From an uncultured Duncaniella sp. (GTDB lineage: Bacteria; Bacteroidota; Bacteroidia; Bacteroidales; Muribaculaceae): a stretch of 28,037 nucleotides of DNA. The stretch is from contig CAJURI010000033.1 of the NCBI GenBank assembly GCA_910588795.1, positions 1 to 28,037 on the forward strand, in the 5' to 3' direction. The notes beneath the pieces are model-generated. The model was given only the letters and a program-made list of their open reading frames with translations. It had not been told where the DNA came from and ran no database searches. The translations under genes and the position numbers were made by a program. Below are positions 1-8,922 of this stretch, one piece after another (the stretch's first letter is position 1; every line of letters begins with the position of its first letter).

Positions 1-65
1 AATCATTGCAACCAACTATATTTAGTTATATTCTTTTTCCCCACGTTATGTTATAGGCTGATTCG

Positions 66-752
66 ATGCAGACACTTATGCAGGAAACAGCTATGCAACG
101 GATGCGGGTTAACAATGAGATTATGCTCAACAAATTCACTATAGAACGTCAACGCGGACACATAAGGGAAAAAGAACGGGATATTTTCATCGTTTTATCG
201 TGTGGGGTACTTTTGGCTGTTGCGTTGGGCTTCACGTTGATAATGTTTTATAAAAAGCAGTTGTTATGTTCGGTCATAGTGAGGCAAAATAAGGAATATG
301 CTAAACATGAGGAGTCTCTGAATCGTACAATAGCCAATCTGCAGTCACAGACTCATTGTCATCGGTCAAATGGAGCTGCAATGCCGGCTTTTAAAGTGGA
401 GGATATAATGACAAGATTGACGGGATTGTTGACTGAGGATTCAGTGATAACAGACAGTAACTTGACATTGAATTCAATTGCGGAGATGCTTGATACCAAT
501 CGTACTTATCTGTCCAAGGCTATAAAGGATACGACTGGAGATTCTTTTCCTTCTCTTGTAAGATCCCTTAGGGTTAAAAGAGCCATCAGGATGATGGAGC
601 AAAATGAGGATGTTTCCTTGATAGAGATATATGAGAAATCAGGTTTTACATCTAAATCTTCATTTTATTCCGCATTCAAGCATGAGACGGGAATGTCTCC
701 GTCAGTCTATAGGAATATGCTTCATAAAAATGACAGAAATTACAAATTGTGA
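66..752 (+). CDS. Membrane-anchored AraC-family transcriptional regulator (short form)
   Basis: A predicted 228-residue protein with one membrane segment at about residues 40-62, a coiled linker (about 63-110) and a C-terminal AraC/XylS DNA-binding domain from about residue 112. The two helix-turn-helix units sit near 133-155 (LTLNSIAEML) and 184-208 (VSLIEIYEKSGFTSKSSFYS). Bacteroidetes relatives usually carry a long periplasmic TPR or sensor region before the membrane helix. Here only about 39 residues precede it, and an in-frame TAG lies at 54-56, ten bases before the ATG. The other frames of bases 1-65 do not read as TPR either. It is either a naturally short form or a 5'-truncated remnant. 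It lies just upstream of the tlpA-susC-susD operon, which it probably controls (inference from position). Confidence 0.8.
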   Translation: MQTLMQETAMQRMRVNNEIMLNKFTIERQRGHIREKERDIFIVLSCGVLLAVALGFTLIMFYKKQLLCSVIVRQNKEYAKHEESLNRTIANLQSQTHCHRSNGAAMPAFKVEDIMTRLTGLLTEDSVITDSNLTLNSIAEMLDTNRTYLSKAIKDTTGDSFPSLVRSLRVKRAIRMMEQNEDVSLIEIYEKSGFTSKSSFYSAFKHETGMSPSVYRNMLHKNDRNYKL

Positions 753-867
753 TTACTGTACCGGTGTTCAAGCCTCGGTGAATTATAAGAATTTATATTG
801 TTGTATTGATTTTACAATTTTGTGAAATTAGAACGTCAGTGGTGGTCGTATATAATGTTGTAATCCT

Positions 868-875
868 TAAATTTG
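868..875 (+). promoter_or_regulatory. Candidate -7 promoter element for the tlpA-susC-susD operon
   Basis: TAAATTTG matches the Bacteroidetes TAnnTTTG element and lies 27 bases before the preferred ATG at 903. A clear TTTG at the -33 position is not seen, so the call is tentative. The TTG at 873 that would extend the reading frame lies inside this element, which argues for translation starting at 903. Confidence 0.4.
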
Positions 876-902
876 GCAGGTGAAAATACAGTTCCTGTCA
901 AT

Positions 903-1760
903 ATGAAAAGTACAGTCAAAATCTTATCATTTGTATTAACCGTCATTATTGCGGTGATGGTATCGGTGGAAATAAATGCTGATGTTTCCAAGAATGATGG
1001 CTTGCGGTCAGAATTGTCATCAGATGAGAAAGAATTGTTGAGGTGGTATATCGATAATCATATGAAGCGTAAAAGATATGGCCATCTTGACATGTGTGAT
1101 GCGACAATCCGGAATCTAAGGACCATTGACAGCATTCCGGAATTGAATGATAACAAGAAAAACATGCTATTTTCAATTTTTATAGATATGTATCTTGACC
1201 GGGAGGCCGATAGTATAAAGGCGCGTAGGTTTTATAATGTGGTCAGACCTAAGTTATTATGTCACCCGGAAATGGATAAAAAGATCAGGTCGAAGGTGAA
1301 ATTTATTGAGAATCAGACTAAAAACGGAGACTGTTTCCCATTCTATCCTACGTTATATAGGTCTGATGGCAGTAAGTTGTCTTTGCAGGATATTTTGTCA
1401 GACAGATATACTTATATTGAAATATGGGCTACGACATGCGGACCGTGCCGAAAGGAATTACCGGTGTTACATGAACTTAGTGCGACATACTCAGGCGAAC
1501 CGGATAAAAAAATAAGATTCGTAAGCATATCCATAGATGACGAATTTGTAAAATGGCAAAAGTTTGTGTCTGGCGTAGAATCTTCTTGTGAGCAGTATTT
1601 CATAGAGCCTCGGGATGGAGCGAGGTTGCTGTCACATATGAGGGTGTTTGGTGTGCCACGATTTATATTGGTGGGACCTGACAAAAAAATTGTCGACATA
1701 GACGCTCCACGACCTACTGAAATAAAGAATGGAAATCCAATTCTGCGGAATCTAATTTGA
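903..1760 (+). CDS. Secreted TlpA/ResA-like thioredoxin-fold protein
   Basis: A 285-residue protein from the ATG at 903. The frame can be extended to a TTG at 873, but the ATG gives a clean N-terminal signal sequence (MKSTVKILSFVLTVIIAV...). After a helical region of about 120 residues with no recognised fold, a C-terminal thioredoxin domain starts near residue 145. It carries the redox motif CGPC at residues 179-182 within TTCGPCRKELP, and the cis-proline motif FGVPRF near the end. It should act in the periplasm as a thiol-disulfide oxidoreductase. It ends 12 bases before susC, so the two are co-transcribed. TlpA-like proteins often accompany a subset of SusC/SusD pairs in Bacteroidetes (family knowledge). 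The substrate is unknown. Confidence 0.85.
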   Translation: MKSTVKILSFVLTVIIAVMVSVEINADVSKNDGLRSELSSDEKELLRWYIDNHMKRKRYGHLDMCDATIRNLRTIDSIPELNDNKKNMLFSIFIDMYLDREADSIKARRFYNVVRPKLLCHPEMDKKIRSKVKFIENQTKNGDCFPFYPTLYRSDGSKLSLQDILSDRYTYIEIWATTCGPCRKELPVLHELSATYSGEPDKKIRFVSISIDDEFVKWQKFVSGVESSCEQYFIEPRDGARLLSHMRVFGVPRFILVGPDKKIVDIDAPRPTEIKNGNPILRNLI

Positions 1761-1772
1761 TAATAAATAATC

Positions 1773-4700
1773 ATGAAACAATTTATCACAATTATCGTCA
1801 TTGCGATATTATCGTTTTCGGGCCTCGCCGTGTCGGGGGCTGACGGGACATATAATTTCGCTGGAACTGTAGTCGATGAAAACGAGGAACCATTGGCTGG
1901 AGCTGTAATCCGGACAAAGGATGTCGACATGCCGGTGGTTACAGATCTTAACGGTGAATTTGTCGTTTGTAGTGACAGTAGTACCGTGGCCATTACCATA
2001 ACATATGTGGGTATGGAATCCGTGACTACCAAGATTAAAGCCGGCATAAAGGCTTTGATAAAAATGCATCCAAATATTGAATTTATGGATGAGGTTGTGG
2101 TTACAGGCTATCAGACAATAAAACGTGAGGCTGCTACAGGATCTTATCAGACAATCATGTCAAAAGATTTGGAAAAAATTTTCACAGGTGATATCGTCTC
2201 TAATCTCGAAGGTAAAGTTCCGGGCCTTACCGGCAATGCCGGAGGAGATGAAAATGCAATGCTCATACGTGGTATGGGTTCGTTTCAGGCCCGGACAAGT
2301 CCTCTGATAGTAGTCGACGGTCTTCCCATAGAAGGTGGACTTAACACGGTAAATCCATACGATATAGAAAGTATATCCGTGCTAAAAGATGCTGCTGCAT
2401 CGTCAATCTATGGAGCAAGGGCGGCAAACGGTGTGATTGTGGTGACCACCAAGACGGGGAAAAGTGAACATTTAAGCATAGACTTCAACATGGACATTAC
2501 CGTCAGTGAGAAATATGATTATGACTATATGGGGTGGGCTTCGGCTTCACAGCTTCTGGAACTTGAACAGTTGAATTTTAATGCAATGGTAAACGATGAG
2601 GATCAATCATATTTCGATGACTTGGTCAGTTCGTATAACAACGGTTACAGACGTGACATATCACCTGCAACACGTATGTTGCTTGAAAATAAAATGGGTG
2701 TGATATCCGATAACGAACTTAAAACGATATTTGACCGTTGGAACAGAAATGATTACCGTAAGGAGTATGCCGATGTCCATGACCGTACTCGGATAGATCA
2801 GTCATATAATTTGGCTATACGTTCACAAGGCAAAAAAATTAATTCGAGTCTTTTGGCGAATTACAGCAGAAGCAATAACGGTGTTGTCAATGAGAGGTCA
2901 CACAATTTTACATTCAAATACCGTGGAGACATAAAGCTTGCTACCTGGATGGACCTTACAGGCGGATTTAATTTGAAAAGTACCCGAGATAAGACTCACC
3001 TCGGAGATTCCTACTCAGGCATCAATTCTTTCCTTCCGTATGCCTCTATGTATGAGCCTGACGGCTCTCTATGCAGAATGGAAGCAGATATGGATCTCGA
3101 CAATCCGGTCTTTACGGACAACATACATCTGAAGGACCATTCATATAACCTTGTCGATGAAATGAACATGAATTTCAATAATTCGCGTTCAACGAATCTG
3201 CGCGGATATGTACACTCTCTTTTCCGTCTGCTTCCTGGATGGACAGTACAAATGCAATTTCAGTATGAAGATGTGTCATCAAAGTCTGAGGCTATTTATG
3301 AAGCCGATTCATATTTTGTGCGTAATCTTCAGAATCTGTATACCTCGGAGGATGGGGTATGTCACATTCCTGACGGGGCTATAAAAACTATGGATACGCG
3401 TAACGGCGATTATTATACTTTCCGTGCACAGACCCGATACAAAAACAGGCTGTGGCAAAAACATGACATCGATCTGCTTGCCGGAATGGAATATCGTGAA
3501 ACACGATATAAAGGAGAGAGATCTGTCCTTTACGGTTTTGACCCACAGACTCTGAACAATCAGCAGTTTCTTACCGATTGGGATTACATCAACCGTCCGC
3601 AAGGATCGATATTGGGAGAGAACCATACGGTATATGGTGCCCCAAAGGATGTGAAGTCAGAAGATGTGTTGCACCGATATTACTCCATATATTTTACGGG
3701 GAATTATGTATATGACAGCAGATATGCGTTTTCAGGAAGCTATCGTGTAGATAAAACGGATCTTTTTGGTACTGACCCCAAATATCGTGGACGCCCGCTA
3801 TGGTCGGTAGGAGCGTCATGGAATGCTTCAAATGAAATGTTTATGCGCGATCTTACATGGATTGACAATCTGAAAGTCAGATTCAGCTATGGTCTTACAG
3901 GTAATATCGACTCAAACACTTCAAGTTATTTGACAGGCAAAATAGACAATCACAGGCTCAATGGTCTGCCTCTTGCCACTCTGAATACCCCGCCCAATGA
4001 TCAATTGCGTTGGGAAAAGACATCCACTTGGAATGTTGGAATGGATTTTGCGTTCTTAAATCACAGAATTACCGGATCGCTTGACTATTACAGGAAGAAT
4101 GGTTCGGATCTGCTCACCAGAATAGATCTGGATGAGACCGCCGGTGTGACTTCGATGATCGCAAATGTGGGGGAGATGGCAAATAACGGTATAGAGCTTG
4201 CTTTGAATGCTGATATAGTGCGCCCGCACGATAGAAAAAGCTTTGGCGCAAATATGGGCATTGTCTTTGCATATAACAATAACAAGGTCACAAAGGTCCA
4301 TCATTATCCATCCAGTGGATTTGAAAACCTTTATTTCGCCCTTCATGAAGGATATCCGATGAATTCTATTTTTGCTTTTGACTATCAAGGCATTGTAGAA
4401 AAGGAAGGCATGTATTATATGTCATGGCGTAACAAGTCGGGAGAAATTCATACAGGTTCAGTCGCATCAGGTGAATTTCAATTGGAGGATGCTGTCTATG
4501 GCGGAACCATGACACCCAGCATAACCGGAAGCTTAAGCCCCGAAATAACCTGGAACGGATTCACACTCTCGGCATTATTCACTTTTTATGCCGGGCACTA
4601 TATGCAGACTAATGCAGAGTTTTGGCGTCAAAGTGGTTCCAATCATGGATATAACGCCATTGGTGGTTACGGTGGTGATGTGTATGCGTCACAGCTCGAA

Positions 4701-5027
4701 TACTGGAACGGAGATACTTCACGTCCGGCCAACGGATATCGTAGTTCTCTATATCAGAATCTTGATTATGCCAAATACTCTAATTCAACAATCGAACATG
4801 CCGATTATATGAAATTCCGTAATATAGTGTTGTCATACAGTTTCCCGCAGTCGATATGCCGTAAAATACGAATCAATGATCTCCGTCTCAGATTACAGGC
4901 CAATAATCTTGCCACATGGGTCCGTAACAGCCATGGTATTGATCCTGAGTCAGCTTATCTTTCTACAGGCGAGAAAGGCTATAAGGCTCCTCGTAGTTAC
5001 ACATTCAGTCTCTCGTTTAATCTTTAA
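1773..5027 (+). CDS. SusC/RagA-family TonB-dependent outer-membrane transporter
   Basis: A 1084-residue protein with a signal peptide, an N-terminal carboxypeptidase-regulatory-like domain (about 28-100, including GTVVDENEEPLAGAVIRTKD), a TonB box at residues 106-114 (DEVVVTGYQ), and a plug domain with LIVVDGLPIEGG and VLKDAAASSIYGARAANGVIVVTT. A large beta-barrel follows, ending in the aromatic-rich LSFNL typical of outer-membrane proteins. It imports a ligand across the outer membrane using TonB energy, with the downstream SusD as lid. The TonB box continues as TIKREAATGSY, a variant I associate from memory with SusC proteins found beside TlpA-like thioredoxins rather than with glycan loci. 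No glycoside hydrolase, sulfatase or peptidase is present, so the substrate cannot be inferred. Confidence 0.95.
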   Translation: MKQFITIIVIAILSFSGLAVSGADGTYNFAGTVVDENEEPLAGAVIRTKDVDMPVVTDLNGEFVVCSDSSTVAITITYVGMESVTTKIKAGIKALIKMHPNIEFMDEVVVTGYQTIKREAATGSYQTIMSKDLEKIFTGDIVSNLEGKVPGLTGNAGGDENAMLIRGMGSFQARTSPLIVVDGLPIEGGLNTVNPYDIESISVLKDAAASSIYGARAANGVIVVTTKTGKSEHLSIDFNMDITVSEKYDYDYMGWASASQLLELEQLNFNAMVNDEDQSYFDDLVSSYNNGYRRDISPATRMLLENKMGVISDNELKTIFDRWNRNDYRKEYADVHDRTRIDQSYNLAIRSQGKKINSSLLANYSRSNNGVVNERSHNFTFKYRGDIKLATWMDLTGGFNLKSTRDKTHLGDSYSGINSFLPYASMYEPDGSLCRMEADMDLDNPVFTDNIHLKDHSYNLVDEMNMNFNNSRSTNLRGYVHSLFRLLPGWTVQMQFQYEDVSSKSEAIYEADSYFVRNLQNLYTSEDGVCHIPDGAIKTMDTRNGDYYTFRAQTRYKNRLWQKHDIDLLAGMEYRETRYKGERSVLYGFDPQTLNNQQFLTDWDYINRPQGSILGENHTVYGAPKDVKSEDVLHRYYSIYFTGNYVYDSRYAFSGSYRVDKTDLFGTDPKYRGRPLWSVGASWNASNEMFMRDLTWIDNLKVRFSYGLTGNIDSNTSSYLTGKIDNHRLNGLPLATLNTPPNDQLRWEKTSTWNVGMDFAFLNHRITGSLDYYRKNGSDLLTRIDLDETAGVTSMIANVGEMANNGIELALNADIVRPHDRKSFGANMGIVFAYNNNKVTKVHHYPSSGFENLYFALHEGYPMNSIFAFDYQGIVEKEGMYYMSWRNKSGEIHTGSVASGEFQLEDAVYGGTMTPSITGSLSPEITWNGFTLSALFTFYAGHYMQTNAEFWRQSGSNHGYNAIGGYGGDVYASQLEYWNGDTSRPANGYRSSLYQNLDYAKYSNSTIEHADYMKFRNIVLSYSFPQSICRKIRINDLRLRLQANNLATWVRNSHGIDPESAYLSTGEKGYKAPRSYTFSLSFNL

Positions 5028-5031
5028 GAAT

Positions 5032-6456
5032 ATGAACCATATGTTTAGTGCCATAAAAAATTCCGTTGCGGCCATAGTCATTGCTCTTGCCGTCACATCG
5101 TGCGATGATCGTCTTGATATTATTCCCGCCGGTCAGTCCACCCTTGATAAAACGACTGATCTTGAAGGTCTTGTCAATCAACTGTACACGTTAGGAAGTC
5201 TTGATGATTTAGGCTATATCACAGGTGACCAGGCTGTCAAGAACATTGCCAATCAATTGACAAAAACAAATACATTGACTTATGCACAGCTCACAGGTGA
5301 TGAATCGGTGGATCGTAAGGCCTTGACCGAAAACAGTAGTCGCTATAAGATTATGTATGACTACATATATAAATTCAATATTGTAGAGGCAAAAGTCTAT
5401 GGATCGAATGGCGATGATAATTTAAAGCGTCAGCTTGTTGCTGAAGCCCGTATCCTGAGGGCCTATTTCCATTTATTACTGGTAAATATTTTTGCCGGCC
5501 AGTATGATGAGGCTACTGCGTATAAGACCGGAGGGATTTCTTATAACGATAATATCAACACCTTAGAGGAGAAGACAAAACTTAACCTTGACAAGGTGTA
5601 TGAGAAAGTTCTTGGTGACTGTACGGATGAGGTGATAGCTGATCTGAAACAACAGCCTACAGGTCTTGTTTATCGTTTTGCGGCAGATTTCGGATATGCG
5701 GTCCGTGCCCGAGTGCTCTTTCAGATGAAACGTTACGACGAAGCCTTGTCATACGCTAATAAAGCTCTTGCAATTAACAATAATATCGAGGACCGCAGAT
5801 ATCTTGCTGAGACCGGGAAACTGAATCTCGGGTATGATTCACCGAACAATTATATGTTTTTGAGTTCGGTTGCCCCTATCATAGCCATGGGGGACCTTGT
5901 CAATAAGATCATAACTCCTGACATCGCAGCTCTTATGGATGATAATGATTATATGCTGAAATATGCCCGACAGAATGCAAGTACGCCTGCATGGGATCCT
6001 GTAAGGGGCAAATCACAGGCTTTTGATGGCGCATACACTTTCAGGCCTATGGGATATATGATAAACAGTTGGGGGCTTAGGGCTGAAAGCATGATATATG
6101 TGGCTGCAGAATCCCTTATCCGTCTGGGGAGAATCAGGGATGGGCTTGAAATGATTGATAATGTGCGGAAACTCCGTATAGAGAACGCCTCTATGTTTGC
6201 TGACCGTGCATCATCTCTTGATGAGGAAGGTGCAATGACACTCCTTATGGACGCAAAGCGAGTGGAGTTTATTGGCACTTTTGAAACTTTTTTTGATATG
6301 AAACGGTGGAACAGTGAAGATAAGTACCGGCGTGATATCATACATAATTATGGCGAACTCGGAACATTCTCAATCACTCCGGAGTCAGAGCTTTGGATCT
6401 TTCCGTTCCCTGCTTCGGCTACAAGTATTAACAAATCGTTGACACATAATTACTAA
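5032..6456 (+). CDS. SusD/RagB-family surface lipoprotein
   Basis: The frame is open from 4876, but the upstream part overlaps susC. The ATG at 5032, four bases after the susC stop, gives a lipoprotein signal with lipobox VTSC (Cys24) and a 474-residue product. After the signal, RLDIIP and the tryptophan-poor helical region fit the SusD N-terminus. The C-terminal part has AKRVEFIGTFETFFDMKRW and ends with PFPASATSINKSLTHNY, both standard SusD landmarks. It should be anchored to the outer membrane over the SusC barrel, binding the ligand and closing the channel. Its length (474) is at the short end for SusD proteins. It is the last gene of the operon, followed by an inverted repeat that begins at the stop codon. 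Confidence 0.93.
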   Translation: MNHMFSAIKNSVAAIVIALAVTSCDDRLDIIPAGQSTLDKTTDLEGLVNQLYTLGSLDDLGYITGDQAVKNIANQLTKTNTLTYAQLTGDESVDRKALTENSSRYKIMYDYIYKFNIVEAKVYGSNGDDNLKRQLVAEARILRAYFHLLLVNIFAGQYDEATAYKTGGISYNDNINTLEEKTKLNLDKVYEKVLGDCTDEVIADLKQQPTGLVYRFAADFGYAVRARVLFQMKRYDEALSYANKALAINNNIEDRRYLAETGKLNLGYDSPNNYMFLSSVAPIIAMGDLVNKIITPDIAALMDDNDYMLKYARQNASTPAWDPVRGKSQAFDGAYTFRPMGYMINSWGLRAESMIYVAAESLIRLGRIRDGLEMIDNVRKLRIENASMFADRASSLDEEGAMTLLMDAKRVEFIGTFETFFDMKRWNSEDKYRRDIIHNYGELGTFSITPESELWIFPFPASATSINKSLTHNY

Positions 6457-6478
6457 GAGGCTGTTTTAAACAGCCTCT
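6456..6478. terminator. Inverted repeat between convergent operons
   Basis: AGAGGCTG and CAGCCTCT flank the 7-base spacer TTTTAAA, so the arms are perfect and can pair to 10 bp if the spacer pairs too. The repeat starts at the last base of the susD stop codon and lies before the 3' end of the minus-strand permease. It is probably a bidirectional terminator, although neither side has a strong T-run. Confidence 0.6.
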
Positions 6479-6529
6479 AAAGTGCGTGTGATCTGCCTAT
6501 GATAATCCCGGAGTCTTGTCTTTGATGTG

Positions 6530-7723
6530 TTACCTGACCGGAGGTGCGGGCACCTCGCTCCTGCGGGTGTGTGACATGTATATCCTTAGGATGAGTGCCG
6601 TGACGAAATATAGACCTGTGAGTGCCCACAGGCTCCAGTAGTATCGCGATATTTCCGGCAGGGTGGCGGCATTGCCGTTGATGCGTATGAAACCTTCCAC
6701 CCCCCATGTTGCCGGAACGAGATCGGAGATCATCAGCCAGAACCTGTTGAACGCATATCTGGGCCATGTAAGCCCTGACAGGAACAGGAACACCAGTGAA
6801 GAGAATACCACTACCAGCAGGGATGTCTCCCTCTCTCTGACGAATACCTGTATGGTCTGGCCGAGGAAAGTTGTGGCGAGGAGCATCACGAATATGAACG
6901 GCATATAGTCTCTCACGTTGCCTGTGTGGGGCAGCGAGAACATCTCGGGAACTATGTGGAGGATATAGTAGCTCATGGGGATGTATATCATCATGTAGCA
7001 GAGGCTTTTGCCGAGAAGCACGGCTGTAGGCCCGGCATCGTATCCGTAAGGGTCATAGCCACGGTTGCGGCGGCGACGCTCGGCGGCGGTGCCGCCTATC
7101 ATGGTTATGCCGAGGAGCATGCTCTGCTGGAGTATGAGCACCACTATGCCGGGCATAATGAATGACGCGAAGCCTTGAGTGGGGTCTCCGAGGCTCTCGA
7201 AATGGGTGTCGACCGGAAGCCCTGTAACCTGTGTGGCCAGTGCGCCGCCGAGTGTTGCAACGCGCCGGGCCGTAAGCTCGGTAACTTCATGCATCTGTAC
7301 CCCCGTCAGGGCAAACAGATACTGACGGAACCGTATGAGCAGCGACATGTCGTTGTAGAACGATATCGTTGCCTGCTGCCCGGTGCCGACTTTTTTGGCA
7401 TAGTCGGCCGGGATCTCGATTATGCCGTAGCATTCTTTTTCGGCCCAGGCGCGGCGTGCTTCCTGAAGGTTGGCTGCATAGCCCGAGATGTGTATGCTCT
7501 GTGTTGCGTCAAGTGTGCGTACCAGTTCGCGGCTCTCGGCAGTGCGGGAATTGTCGACCACTACCGTGGAGATGTCGGTCACCAATTCGGGATTGTATAT
7601 AAGGGTGTAGACTATGGGGTAGGCAAGCGGGAGTCCGAAAAAGAACAGCATGACGCCGATGTCGGTGAACACTAACCATGTCTCCCTTCTCCACACGCGG
7701 AACAGACTTCTAAACCATTTCAT
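6530..7723 (-). CDS. ABC-2-type transporter permease (second of a pair)
   Basis: A 397-residue membrane protein of the ABC2_membrane_3 / YhhJ-YbhR type. One N-terminal membrane helix (VMLFFFGLPLAYPIVYTLIY) is followed by a periplasmic domain of about 150 residues (VTDISTVVVDNSRTAESREL, ECYGIIEIPADYAKKV), then about five C-terminal helices. It starts one base after the stop of the upstream permease, so the two are translated together and probably form a heterodimer. With the HlyD-like and TolC-like proteins of the same operon it should form an export path across both membranes. No ATP-binding subunit is encoded nearby. The substrate is unknown. Relatives act in drug or small-molecule efflux, but that is only family knowledge. 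Confidence 0.88.
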   Translation of the reverse strand: MKWFRSLFRVWRRETWLVFTDIGVMLFFFGLPLAYPIVYTLIYNPELVTDISTVVVDNSRTAESRELVRTLDATQSIHISGYAANLQEARRAWAEKECYGIIEIPADYAKKVGTGQQATISFYNDMSLLIRFRQYLFALTGVQMHEVTELTARRVATLGGALATQVTGLPVDTHFESLGDPTQGFASFIMPGIVVLILQQSMLLGITMIGGTAAERRRRNRGYDPYGYDAGPTAVLLGKSLCYMMIYIPMSYYILHIVPEMFSLPHTGNVRDYMPFIFVMLLATTFLGQTIQVFVRERETSLLVVVFSSLVFLFLSGLTWPRYAFNRFWLMISDLVPATWGVEGFIRINGNAATLPEISRYYWSLWALTGLYFVTALILRIYMSHTRRSEVPAPPVR

Positions 7724-7724
7724 A

Positions 7725-8876
7725 TCAGGGAACGTAAACGGGGTTGAGACAATGACGGCGCAGGCGGCGCAGTCCGAGGACGGGTGTCAGCATCATGGCC
7801 AGCATCGCGATATAGTAGAACCGCGAATAGTATATGGGCAATCCGTTGAGTGCCTGGTCGATGTATATTAGGAAATAGTATCGTATAGGCATTATGTAGG
7901 CGAATATGCCCACGGCTCCATACATCTTGTCGACAGGGAATGAGAATCCCGCTATGGAGAAACAGAGTATGCCTACAAGGCTGCATATACTCATGGCAAG
8001 ACGCAGGTTGGGTATCATCTCGCATACCACTGTGGCGAATGCCTGGCATGACATCACCAGAAGCACCATGGCGAATATCATGTGCCATGGGCTGCAGTTG
8101 AGCGGGAAGTGCATGAAGCGGAACATCACCGTCTGTATGGCTACGCCTATGGCTATGAATACTACGCTCTGCGGAAGGAGCTTCCCTGCCAGTGCCAGCC
8201 TCATGCTGCCGTGGGCTGTGGCGAGCCATTCCACCGATGTGCGGTCCTTCATCTCCTGGCATATGCTGAAGGATGTCACTGTCAGCACAAGGAGGGCTAT
8301 GAGCCCTGCCAGAAACGACTGTGAAAGATATATGTTGTAGTTGGTCCAGGGGTTGCCTATGGGATGATTGTCGGTGGTGAGCGGCATTATCAGGCTCCCT
8401 GCTATCTCCTCATCTATGCCTGCGCTTGTAAGCGAGGTCTCGACAATACCCCCTGAGGTGGTCACGGCTATGGTCTTGAACCCCTTGAAGGAGAGTGTGC
8501 CGGGGACGAATATGCTCATGTTGGAGTAGAAGGAGAGGGTGGGTGTGCGTCCGCTGAGTGCCTTCTCCTGAAATTTGGCCGGTATGTAGAAGAATCCGAA
8601 CAGTTCCCCGCCCCGGATCTTTTCCATGGCGGCGTTGTAGCTTTCAAGGTCTTCGGCGATGTCGATAAGCTCGGTGGCGTTGAGGGAGCGCGTGATGCGT
8701 CGCGATAGGGATGAATGGTCCATGTCAACTATCCCTACGGGGACTTTCAGCGGCAATCCCTCGTGCATGAGGTTGAGAAAGAAGAATGTGCACCCTAACG
8801 GCACGACCACCATCATGAAGATGTAGATCCTGCGGGAGCATAGGGTCCGTATGCCGCGACGTATTGAGGGGAACAT
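7725..8876 (-). CDS. ABC-2-type transporter permease (first of a pair)
   Basis: A 383-residue permease if started at the ATG at 8876 (MFPSIRRGIRTLCSRRIYIF). An upstream in-frame ATG at 8939 would add 21 residues and overlap the HlyD-like gene by 17 bases, but the added segment has no family-like character, so 8876 is preferred. Topology matches the partner: one N-terminal helix, a soluble domain (VPVGIVDMDHSSLSRRITRS, GELFGFFYIPAKFQEKAL), then a bundle of C-terminal helices. It shares the overall plan of the downstream permease but is clearly diverged, which suggests an old duplication. It is third in the tolC-hlyD-permease-permease order. Confidence 0.87.
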   Translation of the reverse strand: MFPSIRRGIRTLCSRRIYIFMMVVVPLGCTFFFLNLMHEGLPLKVPVGIVDMDHSSLSRRITRSLNATELIDIAEDLESYNAAMEKIRGGELFGFFYIPAKFQEKALSGRTPTLSFYSNMSIFVPGTLSFKGFKTIAVTTSGGIVETSLTSAGIDEEIAGSLIMPLTTDNHPIGNPWTNYNIYLSQSFLAGLIALLVLTVTSFSICQEMKDRTSVEWLATAHGSMRLALAGKLLPQSVVFIAIGVAIQTVMFRFMHFPLNCSPWHMIFAMVLLVMSCQAFATVVCEMIPNLRLAMSICSLVGILCFSIAGFSFPVDKMYGAVGIFAYIMPIRYYFLIYIDQALNGLPIYYSRFYYIAMLAMMLTPVLGLRRLRRHCLNPVYVP

Positions 8877-8922
8877 GTTTTTGGAATTTACGTGAATAAT
8901 CTTGTTTTCTGACGGGGTCCGT

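Noticed and set aside
6926..7675. Plus-strand open frames opposite the ABC permease genes
   Set aside because: They are antisense to well-supported permeases, and their cysteine-rich, low-hydrophobicity products match no family.
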